NCBI GenBank assembly: GCA_003820635.1
Contig: RPOS01000071.1
Coordinates: 1 to 14,745 of the forward strand
DNA length: 14,745 nt
Reading direction: 5' to 3'
DNA from: Verrucomicrobiaceae bacterium
Lineage (GTDB): Bacteria > Verrucomicrobiota > Verrucomicrobiae > Verrucomicrobiales > Akkermansiaceae
Shown: positions 1 through 7,054 of the stretch, in pieces
Position numbering within the stretch: position 1 is the stretch's first letter
Layout: every line of letters begins with the position of its first letter
Position numbers and translations under genes: made by a program
Notes under the pieces: model-generated
The model's input: only the letters and a program-made list of their open reading frames with translations
What the model was told of the DNA's origin: nothing
Database searches by the model: none

Positions 1-225
1 ACTCTGGGTTTCCGGGGTGTTGCATGGTTTAAAGTTGGAAATCTGTTGGAAATCGGACCGATTTCTGTCGCGGATTCGCAGTTTGAACCCTCGGGCATCA
101 CGGCTGATTTCGAACGTCATCCACCATCCAGAATCTGGCGGGGTGCCTGCCTATTTCAGGCCAGGTAGTCACTCACGGCAGTCACTTCCTGTTAGATCCG
201 AATCGTAAATTAATGATTCTGTGAG
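1..225. other. Left-edge stretch without a supported gene
   Basis: This stretch is visibly less GC-rich than the rest. Frame 1 on the plus strand is open from the window edge to a TAG at 166-168, and a 63-codon frame starts at 17. Neither has the strong third-position G/C preference of the real genes here, and neither product resembles a family I know. It lies on the 3' side of the minus-strand tRNA-Lys. An AT-rich patch with a weak inverted repeat (GAATC 200-204, GATTC 215-219) could mark the end of that transcript, but it has no T-run on the tRNA strand. A TGTTAG copy lies at 190-195. Confidence 0.5.
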
Positions 226-298
<73 letters not shown>

Positions 299-323
299 GT
301 TGGGTGGCGGGCGTAGGTTTCTG

Positions 324-337
324 CCTGCGCGCGCAGG
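324..337. repeat. 14-bp perfect GC palindrome
   Basis: CCTGCGCGCGCAGG is a perfect self-complementary sequence centred on alternating CG dinucleotides. It lies 26 bp upstream of the tRNA-Lys 5' end, inside the leader if the promoter at 344-371 is right. It could be a protein-binding dyad or a hairpin in the tRNA precursor. Alternating GC in a GC-rich genome makes chance occurrence fairly likely. Confidence 0.35.
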
Positions 338-343
338 GCTGTG

Positions 344-371
344 GAGATAGCATGGCGGGCCCGTGCCGCAA
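344..371 (-). promoter_or_regulatory. Possible tRNA-Lys promoter
   Basis: On the minus strand, TTGCGG (371-366) is followed after 16 bp by TATCTC (349-344), about 45 bp upstream of the tRNA 5' end. This is a weak sigma70-like match. It does not follow the TTG-N17-NNGCTW arrangement seen before five other units here, so it is uncertain. Confidence 0.25.
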
Positions 372-394
372 GGGTAAAGTGCGAAGATTTGGGA

Positions 395-409
395 ATTTTG
401 CAGCAAAAT
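395..409. promoter_or_regulatory. Operator-like perfect dyad (7-1-7)
   Basis: ATTTTGC-A-GCAAAAT is a perfect inverted repeat of two 7-bp arms around a single base. It is AT-rich in a GC-rich neighbourhood and lies in the gap between the divergent tRNA-Lys and the HTH gene at 474. Its size and symmetry fit a site for a dimeric HTH protein, so the adjacent regulator may bind it to control its own expression. That role is inferred from position only. Confidence 0.45.
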
Positions 410-473
410 GCCTGTGGTGCCGGCGGGTGGTTTACGAGCTTCCCATGATAGCGGTTCCCTGCAAGCATGGGGC

Positions 474-947
474 ATGGAAAGTCATGAGGTTTTGCGAAGG
501 GCGTTGCGGAAAACCACGCCCAAGGCGGTGGCGGCCGAGTTGGGGGTATCGCTTTCCTTGGTTTACAAGTGGGCGGAAAAGCCGGCCGATGACGCGTCCG
601 GCAGCCGTAATCCGCTGGATCGCCTGCTGCAGATCATCGAGCTGAGCGGAGACACGGGCATCGTCGAGTGGCTTTGCCGCAGGCAGGGAGGCCACTTTGT
701 GAAGGATCCGGAGGTGGAGGGGCAGCAGATGGATCACGTGCTGCCTGCCACGCAGGAGATCATCGGCCAGTTTTCGGATTTATTGGCCAGGATTTCCGCG
801 GCGGCGACGGATCACTCGGTGACGCCGGACGAAGCGGACGAGATCCGGCAATGTTGGGACAGCCTCAAGAGTTACGCGGAGGCTTTTGTGCGCGCCTGTG
901 AGAAGGGTGCCTTCAAGAGCATGCCGCGCGTGCCTGGTAGCCGTTAG
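474..947 (+). CDS. Helix-turn-helix protein, phage CII-type regulator family
   Basis: A 157-residue likely DNA-binding protein. Residues about 12-36 form a helix-turn-helix (TPKAVAAELGVSLSLVYKWAE), with the recognition helix around SLSLVYKW. The following segment, residues 46-76 (NPLDRLLQIIELSGD, then IVEWLCRRQGGHFV), matches the pattern I know from phage regulatory protein CII (CP76-type) relatives. The C-terminal half is helical and acidic, suited to oligomerisation. I chose the ATG at 474 because the family begins close before the HTH. The ATG at 408 in the same frame would add 22 low-complexity residues and overlap the dyad at 395-409. No Shine-Dalgarno precedes either start. No other phage genes lie nearby, so this looks like a domesticated chromosomal regulator. 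Its target is unknown. It converges on the TPR gene with only 5 bp between stop codons. Confidence 0.75.
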   Translation: MESHEVLRRALRKTTPKAVAAELGVSLSLVYKWAEKPADDASGSRNPLDRLLQIIELSGDTGIVEWLCRRQGGHFVKDPEVEGQQMDHVLPATQEIIGQFSDLLARISAAATDHSVTPDEADEIRQCWDSLKSYAEAFVRACEKGAFKSMPRVPGSR

Positions 948-952
948 ATGGT

Positions 953-3574
953 TCACCATGCCAACTGCAGCAGGGCGGCCTTGAGTTCCTCTGGCCATTC
1001 GAGTGCCTCGATGGTGGCGGTTTCCCGCCATGCGGGGTTGAGGCGGGCGAGTTCCTGATAGAAAACGCCGGCGTCGTCGGTGGCTCCGGTCTGGGCGGCG
1101 GCGATGGCGAGCAGGGCGGTGGCGTTTTCGAGCTTTTCCGGGGCATAGCCTGTTTCGCGTCCGGTGAGCAGGAAACGCAAGGCGCGGTCCGGATAACCGG
1201 TGAGCAGGGAGATCCAGCCGGCGCGCAATGCGAAGTCCGCATCGTGGGGAAAGCGGTGCAGGCCGGTGGTGAGTATTGCCATGGCCTGCGCGGAGTCGCC
1301 CGCTTCGAAAGCAGTGTAGGCGGCCTCGGCATAGTCGCCGGGTTGGTGGCTTGCCGCCGGGTGATCGCTGAGAAGGATCACCCAGCGGTCGCGGGCTTTC
1401 TGATAGTCGCCGAGGGTGCAGAGCGCGAGAGCCTCGGCGCGCAGGCAGGCTTCCGGTGTCTCGCCGAGCATTCGGGCGCGCTCCGCGAGCTTGAGGGCGT
1501 GCTCGGCTTCCTCGCGGATGGAGCAAAGCGCCTGGGCGGCCTTGAGGGATGCACGGGCAAGGCGAGCGCGGCCAACGGAGCGCAGGGCATCAGCGTCGGA
1601 CAAGCGCTGGACCACGGCCTGTCGTTGCTCGGGTGTGGGGTTTTCCGGCAATTCCAGCGCGGCGAGTTCCTCGCTCACGCAGAGGCGGAGTTTCTCCAGG
1701 GCTTGGCTGAAATCCGCCTGCTCCCAGCCGTCCCAATCCTCGCGCAAACGGATTTCCTGCAAGCCTGGAAACACATCCGGCCAGCCGGAAAGCGCGTCCG
1801 CCTTGCGTCCCTCCAGCCACGCGATGCGTGATTCCGCGAGCTTGCGCAGAAGCGGCGGCATATCGGGGGTGGCGGCGAGGCACTCCTTGATCCATTCCGG
1901 CCAGGTGGAATCGAGCGCCAACGCGAGCTTGGCGGCGGGGCCGGATGGCTCGCCCGCAGAGGGAGTCGCACGGGCGAGTCGATCTGTTAGAATACGCAGC
2001 GCATCCGGTGGCGCAGCGCGGAGTGAAAGTGCCTGCAGCGCGGCACTCACGGGAGCGAAGTCGAGCCCGGGAAAGAGTCGCTGCAGAGCGGCGAAATCGC
2101 ATGCTTTGGAAACCTGCAGCCGCTCCGTGGGATCGATGTGGATGAATGCACGGCCTTTCGCGTCCTGATGAATTCCGGTGAGTGCTTTCGCAAGCATTTC
2201 AAGCGCCGCGATCGCCTGCGCGTCGGCCGTTTCCGGACCGGCGGTGGCGTTTTCCATGCTTCCCGGCCGGGGAAGCAAGCGGTGGATGACGAGCCTGCCG
2301 CTCTCCTCGCCCACGATCCACTGTGAGGCTCCGGTGGCCACGGCGGTGATGGGCGAAGTGGCATCAACCGGCGCGTGTTTCCCGTCACGCAGGACAAGGA
2401 TGCGGCCATCGACTGCGAGTGGCGCGAGCGGTGCCTCACGCATCAGGCCGGTCCAGATCCCCGGATGGCGGCTCCACGGGAAACGCTCTAACAAAACCGC
2501 GGGCTCAAGTGCCGCGACACCCGCGGCATCCGGTGGCAGGGTGGCGAGTTGCGGCGGTTGGTGCGGACCGTGATCGATGAGTGCAAGCGCCGCACTGCCG
2601 TCCGGGCTGAACTGGGCGTGCAGCAGCGCCTGCGCCGGATCGGCCGGCATGTCACTCACGGGCTCCAATGGCGAGATCGGCATTTCCATGAAGCTACCAT
2701 CCGCATGGAGCATGCGCAGCGCATGGCGGTCGAGAAAGGCTGTGAGCGGCCGCGGTGCCTCAGGGCCCGCAGGTTCGGACGAGCGGAGGATTTCCCCGGA
2801 TGCGGCATCTCGCACATGCCATACGAGCGAGTGGTCTTGTGCGGAAACAAATGCCGGATGCGCCAGCAGCAGGCTATCGCCGGAGAAAACGATCACGGAG
2901 CATGGCGTGACGAAATCCGGCAGCAAGCCGAGATCCTTCACAGGCTTGAGCGATTGTGCGTCACAGAGCAGGGAAATGCCGGCGCGCTCCACAACCAGCC
3001 AGCGGCGCGTGGGATCGATCACCAGAGTCCGCGTTGCCGCCGCAGGCGCGGGAAACAGCACGTTTTCGATGCGCAGGGTATCGAGATTCCAGCGCACGGT
3101 GGTGTTCATTCCGCCTGCCAGGCTCACCCACAGGGTGGCGGGCGCTGCAAATTCGACGCGCTCAACCGGCAGCGGATGCGCAAGCTCCAGCACCGGGAAA
3201 TGCCACGCCGTCTCGCGGAGGATTTTTTCCGCCAGCATGCGGGCATCAGCCGCGGCGGGGTCCGCCTTGAGCGCGGAAACCATCAGAGCGAGCGCCTCGT
3301 CGGGCCGGGCCTGATCGAGCTTGGCCAGCGCCATCTCGAGGCGGGTCCCGGCGAGTTGGGAAACGATTTCGGGTGGAATGCCCGGTTCCGGATGTTGCAT
3401 CACCACCGGAGGCTTTCTTGCGACTCGGCTGCCACCTAACAGAGCCAGCAATGCCACGCCGCATGCCAGCAGCACCCGGCTGCGCCAGGAAAACAATGCC
3501 TCCCTCCATTTGCGCTGGCGCCGCGCATTCAAGTCCGCGGGCCGCAGCTCCTTTCGATACCGGGGACCATCCAT
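953..3574 (-). CDS. Membrane-anchored TPR protein with a beta-rich middle region
   Basis: An 873-residue protein of unknown function. The N-terminus is very basic (residues 5-33) and runs into one hydrophobic segment at about 34-48, ending in GGS. This fits a signal anchor with a cytoplasmic tail and the rest outside the membrane. Residues about 63-125 hold a helical TPR-like repeat. About 126-450 is rich in short beta-strand-like stretches of the kind seen in beta-propellers, without clear WD signatures. About 660-870 contains tandem TPR-like helical pairs (for example around ALCTLGDYQKARDRW and AAYTAFEAGDSAQAMAIL). No catalytic motif is visible. TPRs suggest a scaffold for protein contacts. 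The start follows the stop of the upstream gene by 10 bp, so the two form an operon. There is no Shine-Dalgarno, and the start context is GCCATG. Three TGTTAG copies lie inside the gene. Confidence 0.8.
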   Translation of the reverse strand: MDGPRYRKELRPADLNARRQRKWREALFSWRSRVLLACGVALLALLGGSRVARKPPVVMQHPEPGIPPEIVSQLAGTRLEMALAKLDQARPDEALALMVSALKADPAAADARMLAEKILRETAWHFPVLELAHPLPVERVEFAAPATLWVSLAGGMNTTVRWNLDTLRIENVLFPAPAAATRTLVIDPTRRWLVVERAGISLLCDAQSLKPVKDLGLLPDFVTPCSVIVFSGDSLLLAHPAFVSAQDHSLVWHVRDAASGEILRSSEPAGPEAPRPLTAFLDRHALRMLHADGSFMEMPISPLEPVSDMPADPAQALLHAQFSPDGSAALALIDHGPHQPPQLATLPPDAAGVAALEPAVLLERFPWSRHPGIWTGLMREAPLAPLAVDGRILVLRDGKHAPVDATSPITAVATGASQWIVGEESGRLVIHRLLPRPGSMENATAGPETADAQAIAALEMLAKALTGIHQDAKGRAFIHIDPTERLQVSKACDFAALQRLFPGLDFAPVSAALQALSLRAAPPDALRILTDRLARATPSAGEPSGPAAKLALALDSTWPEWIKECLAATPDMPPLLRKLAESRIAWLEGRKADALSGWPDVFPGLQEIRLREDWDGWEQADFSQALEKLRLCVSEELAALELPENPTPEQRQAVVQRLSDADALRSVGRARLARASLKAAQALCSIREEAEHALKLAERARMLGETPEACLRAEALALCTLGDYQKARDRWVILLSDHPAASHQPGDYAEAAYTAFEAGDSAQAMAILTTGLHRFPHDADFALRAGWISLLTGYPDRALRFLLTGRETGYAPEKLENATALLAIAAAQTGATDDAGVFYQELARLNPAWRETATIEALEWPEELKAALLQLAW

Positions 3575-3584
3575 GGCGGTGCGC

Positions 3585-4028
3585 TCAAAGCCCGCTCTTC
3601 TGGATCAGGGCGCGGAGCTGGACTTGGAATTCCATGATGTCCTCCTGGCTCGGGCGGTAGCCGGGAGTGTCCGGATCCAGCCCGGGGCGGCCCGTCTGAT
3701 CGAGCATCCAAATGGCCGTCTCGCCATCGCTGAAGGTGACTTTTCCGCTGACCAGCGCGCCGGGCAGCGTGAGCGTGTCCATCGTCACCGTGACGGTTCC
3801 GGTGGGAACGGGCGCGGGTTTCTCCTCCTCCTTTTTGTCCACCGGTTTTGCTTCCTCGATGAGCTCGATGCCGAGATCGAGGATCAGGAAACGGGTGTCC
3901 ATGTAGGTGAGGGAAAACCCGAACTCATCCTTGAGCTGTCGCTGGAGGTCGGACATGGATGCGCCATCCGCGGCGCGTTGCTTGAGGGCGGCGATTTGTT
4001 CCGGGGTGAGCTTGCTGGCGCTGAACAT
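3585..4028 (-). CDS. Conserved hypothetical protein, two domains joined by a charged linker
   Basis: A 147-residue protein that I recognise only as a conserved hypothetical type. Residues 7-55 are helical and HTH-like (LTPEQIAALKQRAADGAS, then LQRQLKDEFG and a YMDTRFLILDLG segment). Residues 57-76 are a Lys/Glu/Pro linker. Residues 77-147 form a small beta-rich domain (GTVTVTMDTL, VSGKVTFSDG, AIWMLDQTGRPGL, then PGYRPSQEDI). It has no signal peptide or membrane segment. I chose the ATG at 4028: the proposed promoter at 4056-4084 would begin transcription near 4049, and AAAGAAG sits just upstream. The in-frame ATG at 4046 would add 6 residues, and the open frame up to 4253 runs into recQ and is not credible. 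It is the first gene of the operon with the large TPR gene. A cytoplasmic partner or regulator of that protein is possible but unproven. Confidence 0.75.
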   Translation of the reverse strand: MFSASKLTPEQIAALKQRAADGASMSDLQRQLKDEFGFSLTYMDTRFLILDLGIELIEEAKPVDKKEEEKPAPVPTGTVTVTMDTLTLPGALVSGKVTFSDGETAIWMLDQTGRPGLDPDTPGYRPSQEDIMEFQVQLRALIQKSGL

Positions 4029-4055
4029 GGCTTCTTTGTGAACCATGGCGCGGGA

Positions 4056-4084
4056 AAGCCAAGCCTCAAGCGATGAATTGCCAA
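4056..4084 (-). promoter_or_regulatory. Candidate promoter of the hypothetical/TPR operon
   Basis: On the minus strand, TTGGCA (4084-4079), then exactly 17 bp, then TGGCTT (4061-4056). Transcription would begin about 20 bp before the ATG at 4028. It shares the TTG-N17-NNGCTW layout with four other units in the window. The -35 overlaps a TTGCCA on the opposite strand facing recQ. Confidence 0.45.
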
Positions 4085-4114
4085 GGCTTGCCGCGCGCGG
4101 GTCCGCTCCGCAGC

Positions 4115-6028
4115 ATGTCCGCGGCCATGCTGCAAACCCTCCGCGATCACTTTGGATTCGATGCCTTCCGCGGCGGACAGGAACCGGTGATCCGCGCCTT
4201 GCTCGATGGCCGGCCGGCGCTGGCGGTGTTTCCGACCGGTGGCGGCAAGTCACTCTGCTACCAATTGCCCGCCCTCCTTCTGGACGGCCTCACGCTGGTG
4301 ATTTCCCCGCTGATCGCGCTGATGAAGGACCAGGTGGATGCGCTCACCGCAAAGGGTATTGCCGCCGCGCGCTTGGATTCTACTCTCGGCATGGACGAGC
4401 TTCGCGAACTTTATGAAAATTTGGAAAGCGGAGCCATCAAGCTGCTCTACATCGCCCCCGAGCGCCTGGCCAACGAGGCGTTCCGCAAGCGCATCAAGCA
4501 ACTGAACGTCGCGATGATCGCCATCGACGAAGCCCACTGCATTTCCGAATGGGGGCATAACTTCCGCCCGGACTACCTGAAACTCGCGCGCTTCAGCCGC
4601 TCGCTGAAAGTCAGCCGCGTGCTCGCCCTCACCGCCACCGCCACGCCGAAGGTGGCGCGCGAAATCCGCCGCCATTTCCGCATCGCCGCCGCCGATCACA
4701 TCCAGCTGAGTTTCCACCGGCCGAACCTCGACCTGCGCGTCACCCCGTGCAAGGCGGCGGAGCGCAAGAGCATCCTGTTAGATCGGCTCGCAGCCATCGA
4801 CGGCGCGGCGGTCGTGTATGTCACGCGGCAGGAAACCGCCGAGGAAGTGGCGACGTTTCTCGCGAAACAAGGAGTCTCCGCCCGCGCTTATCACGCTGGT
4901 TTGCCCGACGAGTTCCGCGCCGACGCCCAGCGGGCGTTCATGGCGGGCGAAACCCGGGTGATCGTGGCGACCATCGCGTTTGGCATGGGCATCGACAAGG
5001 CGGACATCCGCGGCGTGATCCATTACAACCTGCCGAAGAGTTTGGAAAACCACACCCAAGAGATCGGCCGCGCCGGTCGCGACGGACAGCCTGCCATCTG
5101 CGAGTTGTTAGCCTGTGGAGACGACCTCATCGTACTGGAAAACTTCATTTATTCGGACACGCCCTCGCCGCGCGCACTGGGCAATCTGATCGACCGCGTG
5201 CTCAGGCTGGGCGAGGTGTTTGACATCTCGGTGTATGATCTATCCGTCACCTGCGACATCCGCACCTCGGTGATCTCCACGCTGCTGGCCTATCTCGAAA
5301 CCGAGGGCATCCTCGAAGCCACCGGAATTTTCTACGGCAAGTATCGTATCAAACTGCTGCGCTCCCGCGATCAGGTGCTGGCAGGGTTTCCGGCGGCGGA
5401 GAAAAAGTTCCTGTCCAAGCTGTTGGATCTCGGCACGCCTGGCCGCATGTGGCTCAGCTTCGAGCCTTCCGTGCTGGCCGGCGAGATGGGAGTTTCCCGC
5501 GCGAAAATCGTCGCCGCCCTCGCTGCTCTCGAATCCGCGGGCGACGCGACAGTGACCGTTTCCGGCGTGCGCCAGGGATACCGGATGAAGACAGACCCCG
5601 GCGACTTGCACCTGCTCACCGCGCGCCACGCGGAAACCTTCCGCAGCCGCGAGTTGGCGGATCTCGACCGGCTGCGCCAGGTGCTCGGGATCTCGTCACA
5701 CCGCGGCTGCCTCACCGGCTATCTCACCAAGCATTTCGGCGAAGCCCTCCCCACCCCTTGCGGCCACTGCGACCGCTGCAGGGGCGTGCCCGCCACAACG
5801 ATCAAGCGCCCGCCGACCCGCAAACCTTCCGATGAGGAATGGCGACTTGTTAGAAAACTCAGCCGCGAAAACCACGCCGAGCTCACCACGCCACGCCAAC
5901 TCGCCCGCTTCCTCTGCGGCATGTCCAGCCCGGCCAGCACCCGCGCGCGGCTAAGCCGCCACAATGCCTTCGGCCTGCTTGCGGATTTGCCATTCGCCGA
6001 TGTCCTCGCGATCGCCGAGGCGATTTGA
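4115..6028 (+). CDS. recQ: ATP-dependent DNA helicase RecQ (winged helix before zinc site)
   Basis: A 3'-5' superfamily 2 DNA helicase of recombination and fork repair, 637 residues. Visible motifs are Walker A TGGGKS (41-46), DEAH (138-141), motif III ALTATATP (171-178) and motif VI QEIGRAGRDG (315-324). A winged-helix-like region of about 150 residues follows. Only then comes the zinc site C532-x16-C549-x2-C552-x2-C555, the same Cys spacing as E. coli RecQ. In E. coli RecQ the zinc site comes directly after the helicase core, so the order here is the alternative one I associate with a second RecQ group, for example in Bacteroidetes. There is no HRDC domain; instead there is a C-terminal segment containing TPRQLARFLCGMSSP. 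The start is either ATG 4115 or 4127; 4073 opens the same frame but adds residues outside the family. It converges on the next gene with a 6-bp gap. Confidence 0.93.
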   Translation: MSAAMLQTLRDHFGFDAFRGGQEPVIRALLDGRPALAVFPTGGGKSLCYQLPALLLDGLTLVISPLIALMKDQVDALTAKGIAAARLDSTLGMDELRELYENLESGAIKLLYIAPERLANEAFRKRIKQLNVAMIAIDEAHCISEWGHNFRPDYLKLARFSRSLKVSRVLALTATATPKVAREIRRHFRIAAADHIQLSFHRPNLDLRVTPCKAAERKSILLDRLAAIDGAAVVYVTRQETAEEVATFLAKQGVSARAYHAGLPDEFRADAQRAFMAGETRVIVATIAFGMGIDKADIRGVIHYNLPKSLENHTQEIGRAGRDGQPAICELLACGDDLIVLENFIYSDTPSPRALGNLIDRVLRLGEVFDISVYDLSVTCDIRTSVISTLLAYLETEGILEATGIFYGKYRIKLLRSRDQVLAGFPAAEKKFLSKLLDLGTPGRMWLSFEPSVLAGEMGVSRAKIVAALAALESAGDATVTVSGVRQGYRMKTDPGDLHLLTARHAETFRSRELADLDRLRQVLGISSHRGCLTGYLTKHFGEALPTPCGHCDRCRGVPATTIKRPPTRKPSDEEWRLVRKLSRENHAELTTPRQLARFLCGMSSPASTRARLSRHNAFGLLADLPFADVLAIAEAI

Positions 6029-6034
6029 AATCAA

Positions 6035-7054
6035 TCAAGCGCCTAACAGAATTCCGGCCGCCTGCTGGTTCGCACCCACCGACGAAACGACCACCTGCCG
6101 GTAATCACCAGACTTGAGTGCCTCGGCGGCGGCGATCACTTGCAGGGCACCTGCCGCGCCCATGCTCTCGCCCAGCACCCGCTTGGGCGACCAGCGCGGG
6201 CCGCGCCAATCTCGCCAAGCCGAGACTTCCGGCTGGTCGAAACGCCGGACACCGGACTGGCTGTCCACTAACAAAGTGGCTCCGTCATCATTGGCGGCGA
6301 GTGTTTCCCGCATCTTGCGTGCGGCTGTTAAACGGCCATGAAACTGATAACTCACCGGATCCGGCAGATGATGAAGCATCGCCGGGCCATCGGCGGCTTC
6401 CAGATAGATGGCACCCGCACCTTCGGCGGGAAGATATGCCTTTGAATAAAGACACAAAGCCTCGGCGCTCAGCCAGTCGGTTTCCTCGGCGGCGACAACC
6501 AGGCAGCCATTGACATCGCCGCGTTCGATCCACTCGGCCGCGAGGTCGATGCCGGTGAAGAATCCCGAGGCATCGCCGATGAGCGAGTCATTGGGCGCGG
6601 TGCTGCCAATGAGTGCGGAAAGATGGCTGGATGGGGCGTTGAAAACCGTTTCCGGAAACAGGATCGGACTGGCAAGCGCGGGGTCCGCCAACACTTCGCC
6701 GAAAAAGCGGTTCGAGTAGTTCACGCAGCCGTTGGTCAGAGTGAAAATCACCCCGACTCTCAATCGGCCTGCGGTGGATTCCGCGAAGCGCATTTCACCG
6801 AGAGCCTCCATCGCGGCGGCGGCGGAGAACTTGCTGATCGGGCTGGTCCGCCGCAGGCGGCCGAACTTCGGCGTGGTGGCACCCAATGCGGGCACACGCA
6901 GCACCGGCGTGCTGAGAATTCCATCGCCACACGGACGCTCTAACAGCGAAGGCGTGATCGTTTCACCGGATGCCAGCGCCTCCATCATCGCCGCCACTCC
7001 CCACCCGGCGGGGGTGACGGCTCCGGTGCCGGTGATGGCGAGTTTCCCGCTCAT
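6035..7054 (-). CDS. Non-catalytic ketosynthase homologue (chain-length-factor-like)
   Basis: A 339-residue protein with the beta-ketoacyl synthase fold, recognisable from LAITGTGAVTPAGWG (5-19), GDASGFFTGID (160-170), EGAGAIYLE (211-219) and the closing SSVGANQQAAGILLGA. The catalytic residues are absent. Where the nucleophile motif TACASG should be, the sequence is IGDASG with no cysteine. HGTGT is replaced around DSQSG, and the GHLLGG histidine position reads ESMGAAGA. It is also about 70 residues shorter than a typical KAS II. It starts inside the stop codon of the catalytic ketosynthase (ATGA overlap at 7054-7051) behind the only strong Shine-Dalgarno in the window, so the two proteins are probably made in matched amounts and pair as a heterodimer, as KS and chain-length factor do in type II systems. 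The pairing is inferred. Confidence 0.85.
   Translation of the reverse strand: MSGKLAITGTGAVTPAGWGVAAMMEALASGETITPSLLERPCGDGILSTPVLRVPALGATTPKFGRLRRTSPISKFSAAAAMEALGEMRFAESTAGRLRVGVIFTLTNGCVNYSNRFFGEVLADPALASPILFPETVFNAPSSHLSALIGSTAPNDSLIGDASGFFTGIDLAAEWIERGDVNGCLVVAAEETDWLSAEALCLYSKAYLPAEGAGAIYLEAADGPAMLHHLPDPVSYQFHGRLTAARKMRETLAANDDGATLLVDSQSGVRRFDQPEVSAWRDWRGPRWSPKRVLGESMGAAGALQVIAAAEALKSGDYRQVVVSSVGANQQAAGILLGA

Noticed and set aside
1..168. Open frame from the left edge to TAG at 166
   Set aside because: Third-position base use is unlike the real genes and the product matches no family I know; too short to claim as a gene fragment.
780..1526. Long Arg/Pro-rich open frames antisense to the TPR gene
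   Set aside because: They are high-GC shadow frames of the 873-residue protein, without recognisable domains.
6327..6333. TGTTAA at about 6327 as another copy of the motif
   Set aside because: The last base differs (A instead of G), so it was left out of the count.
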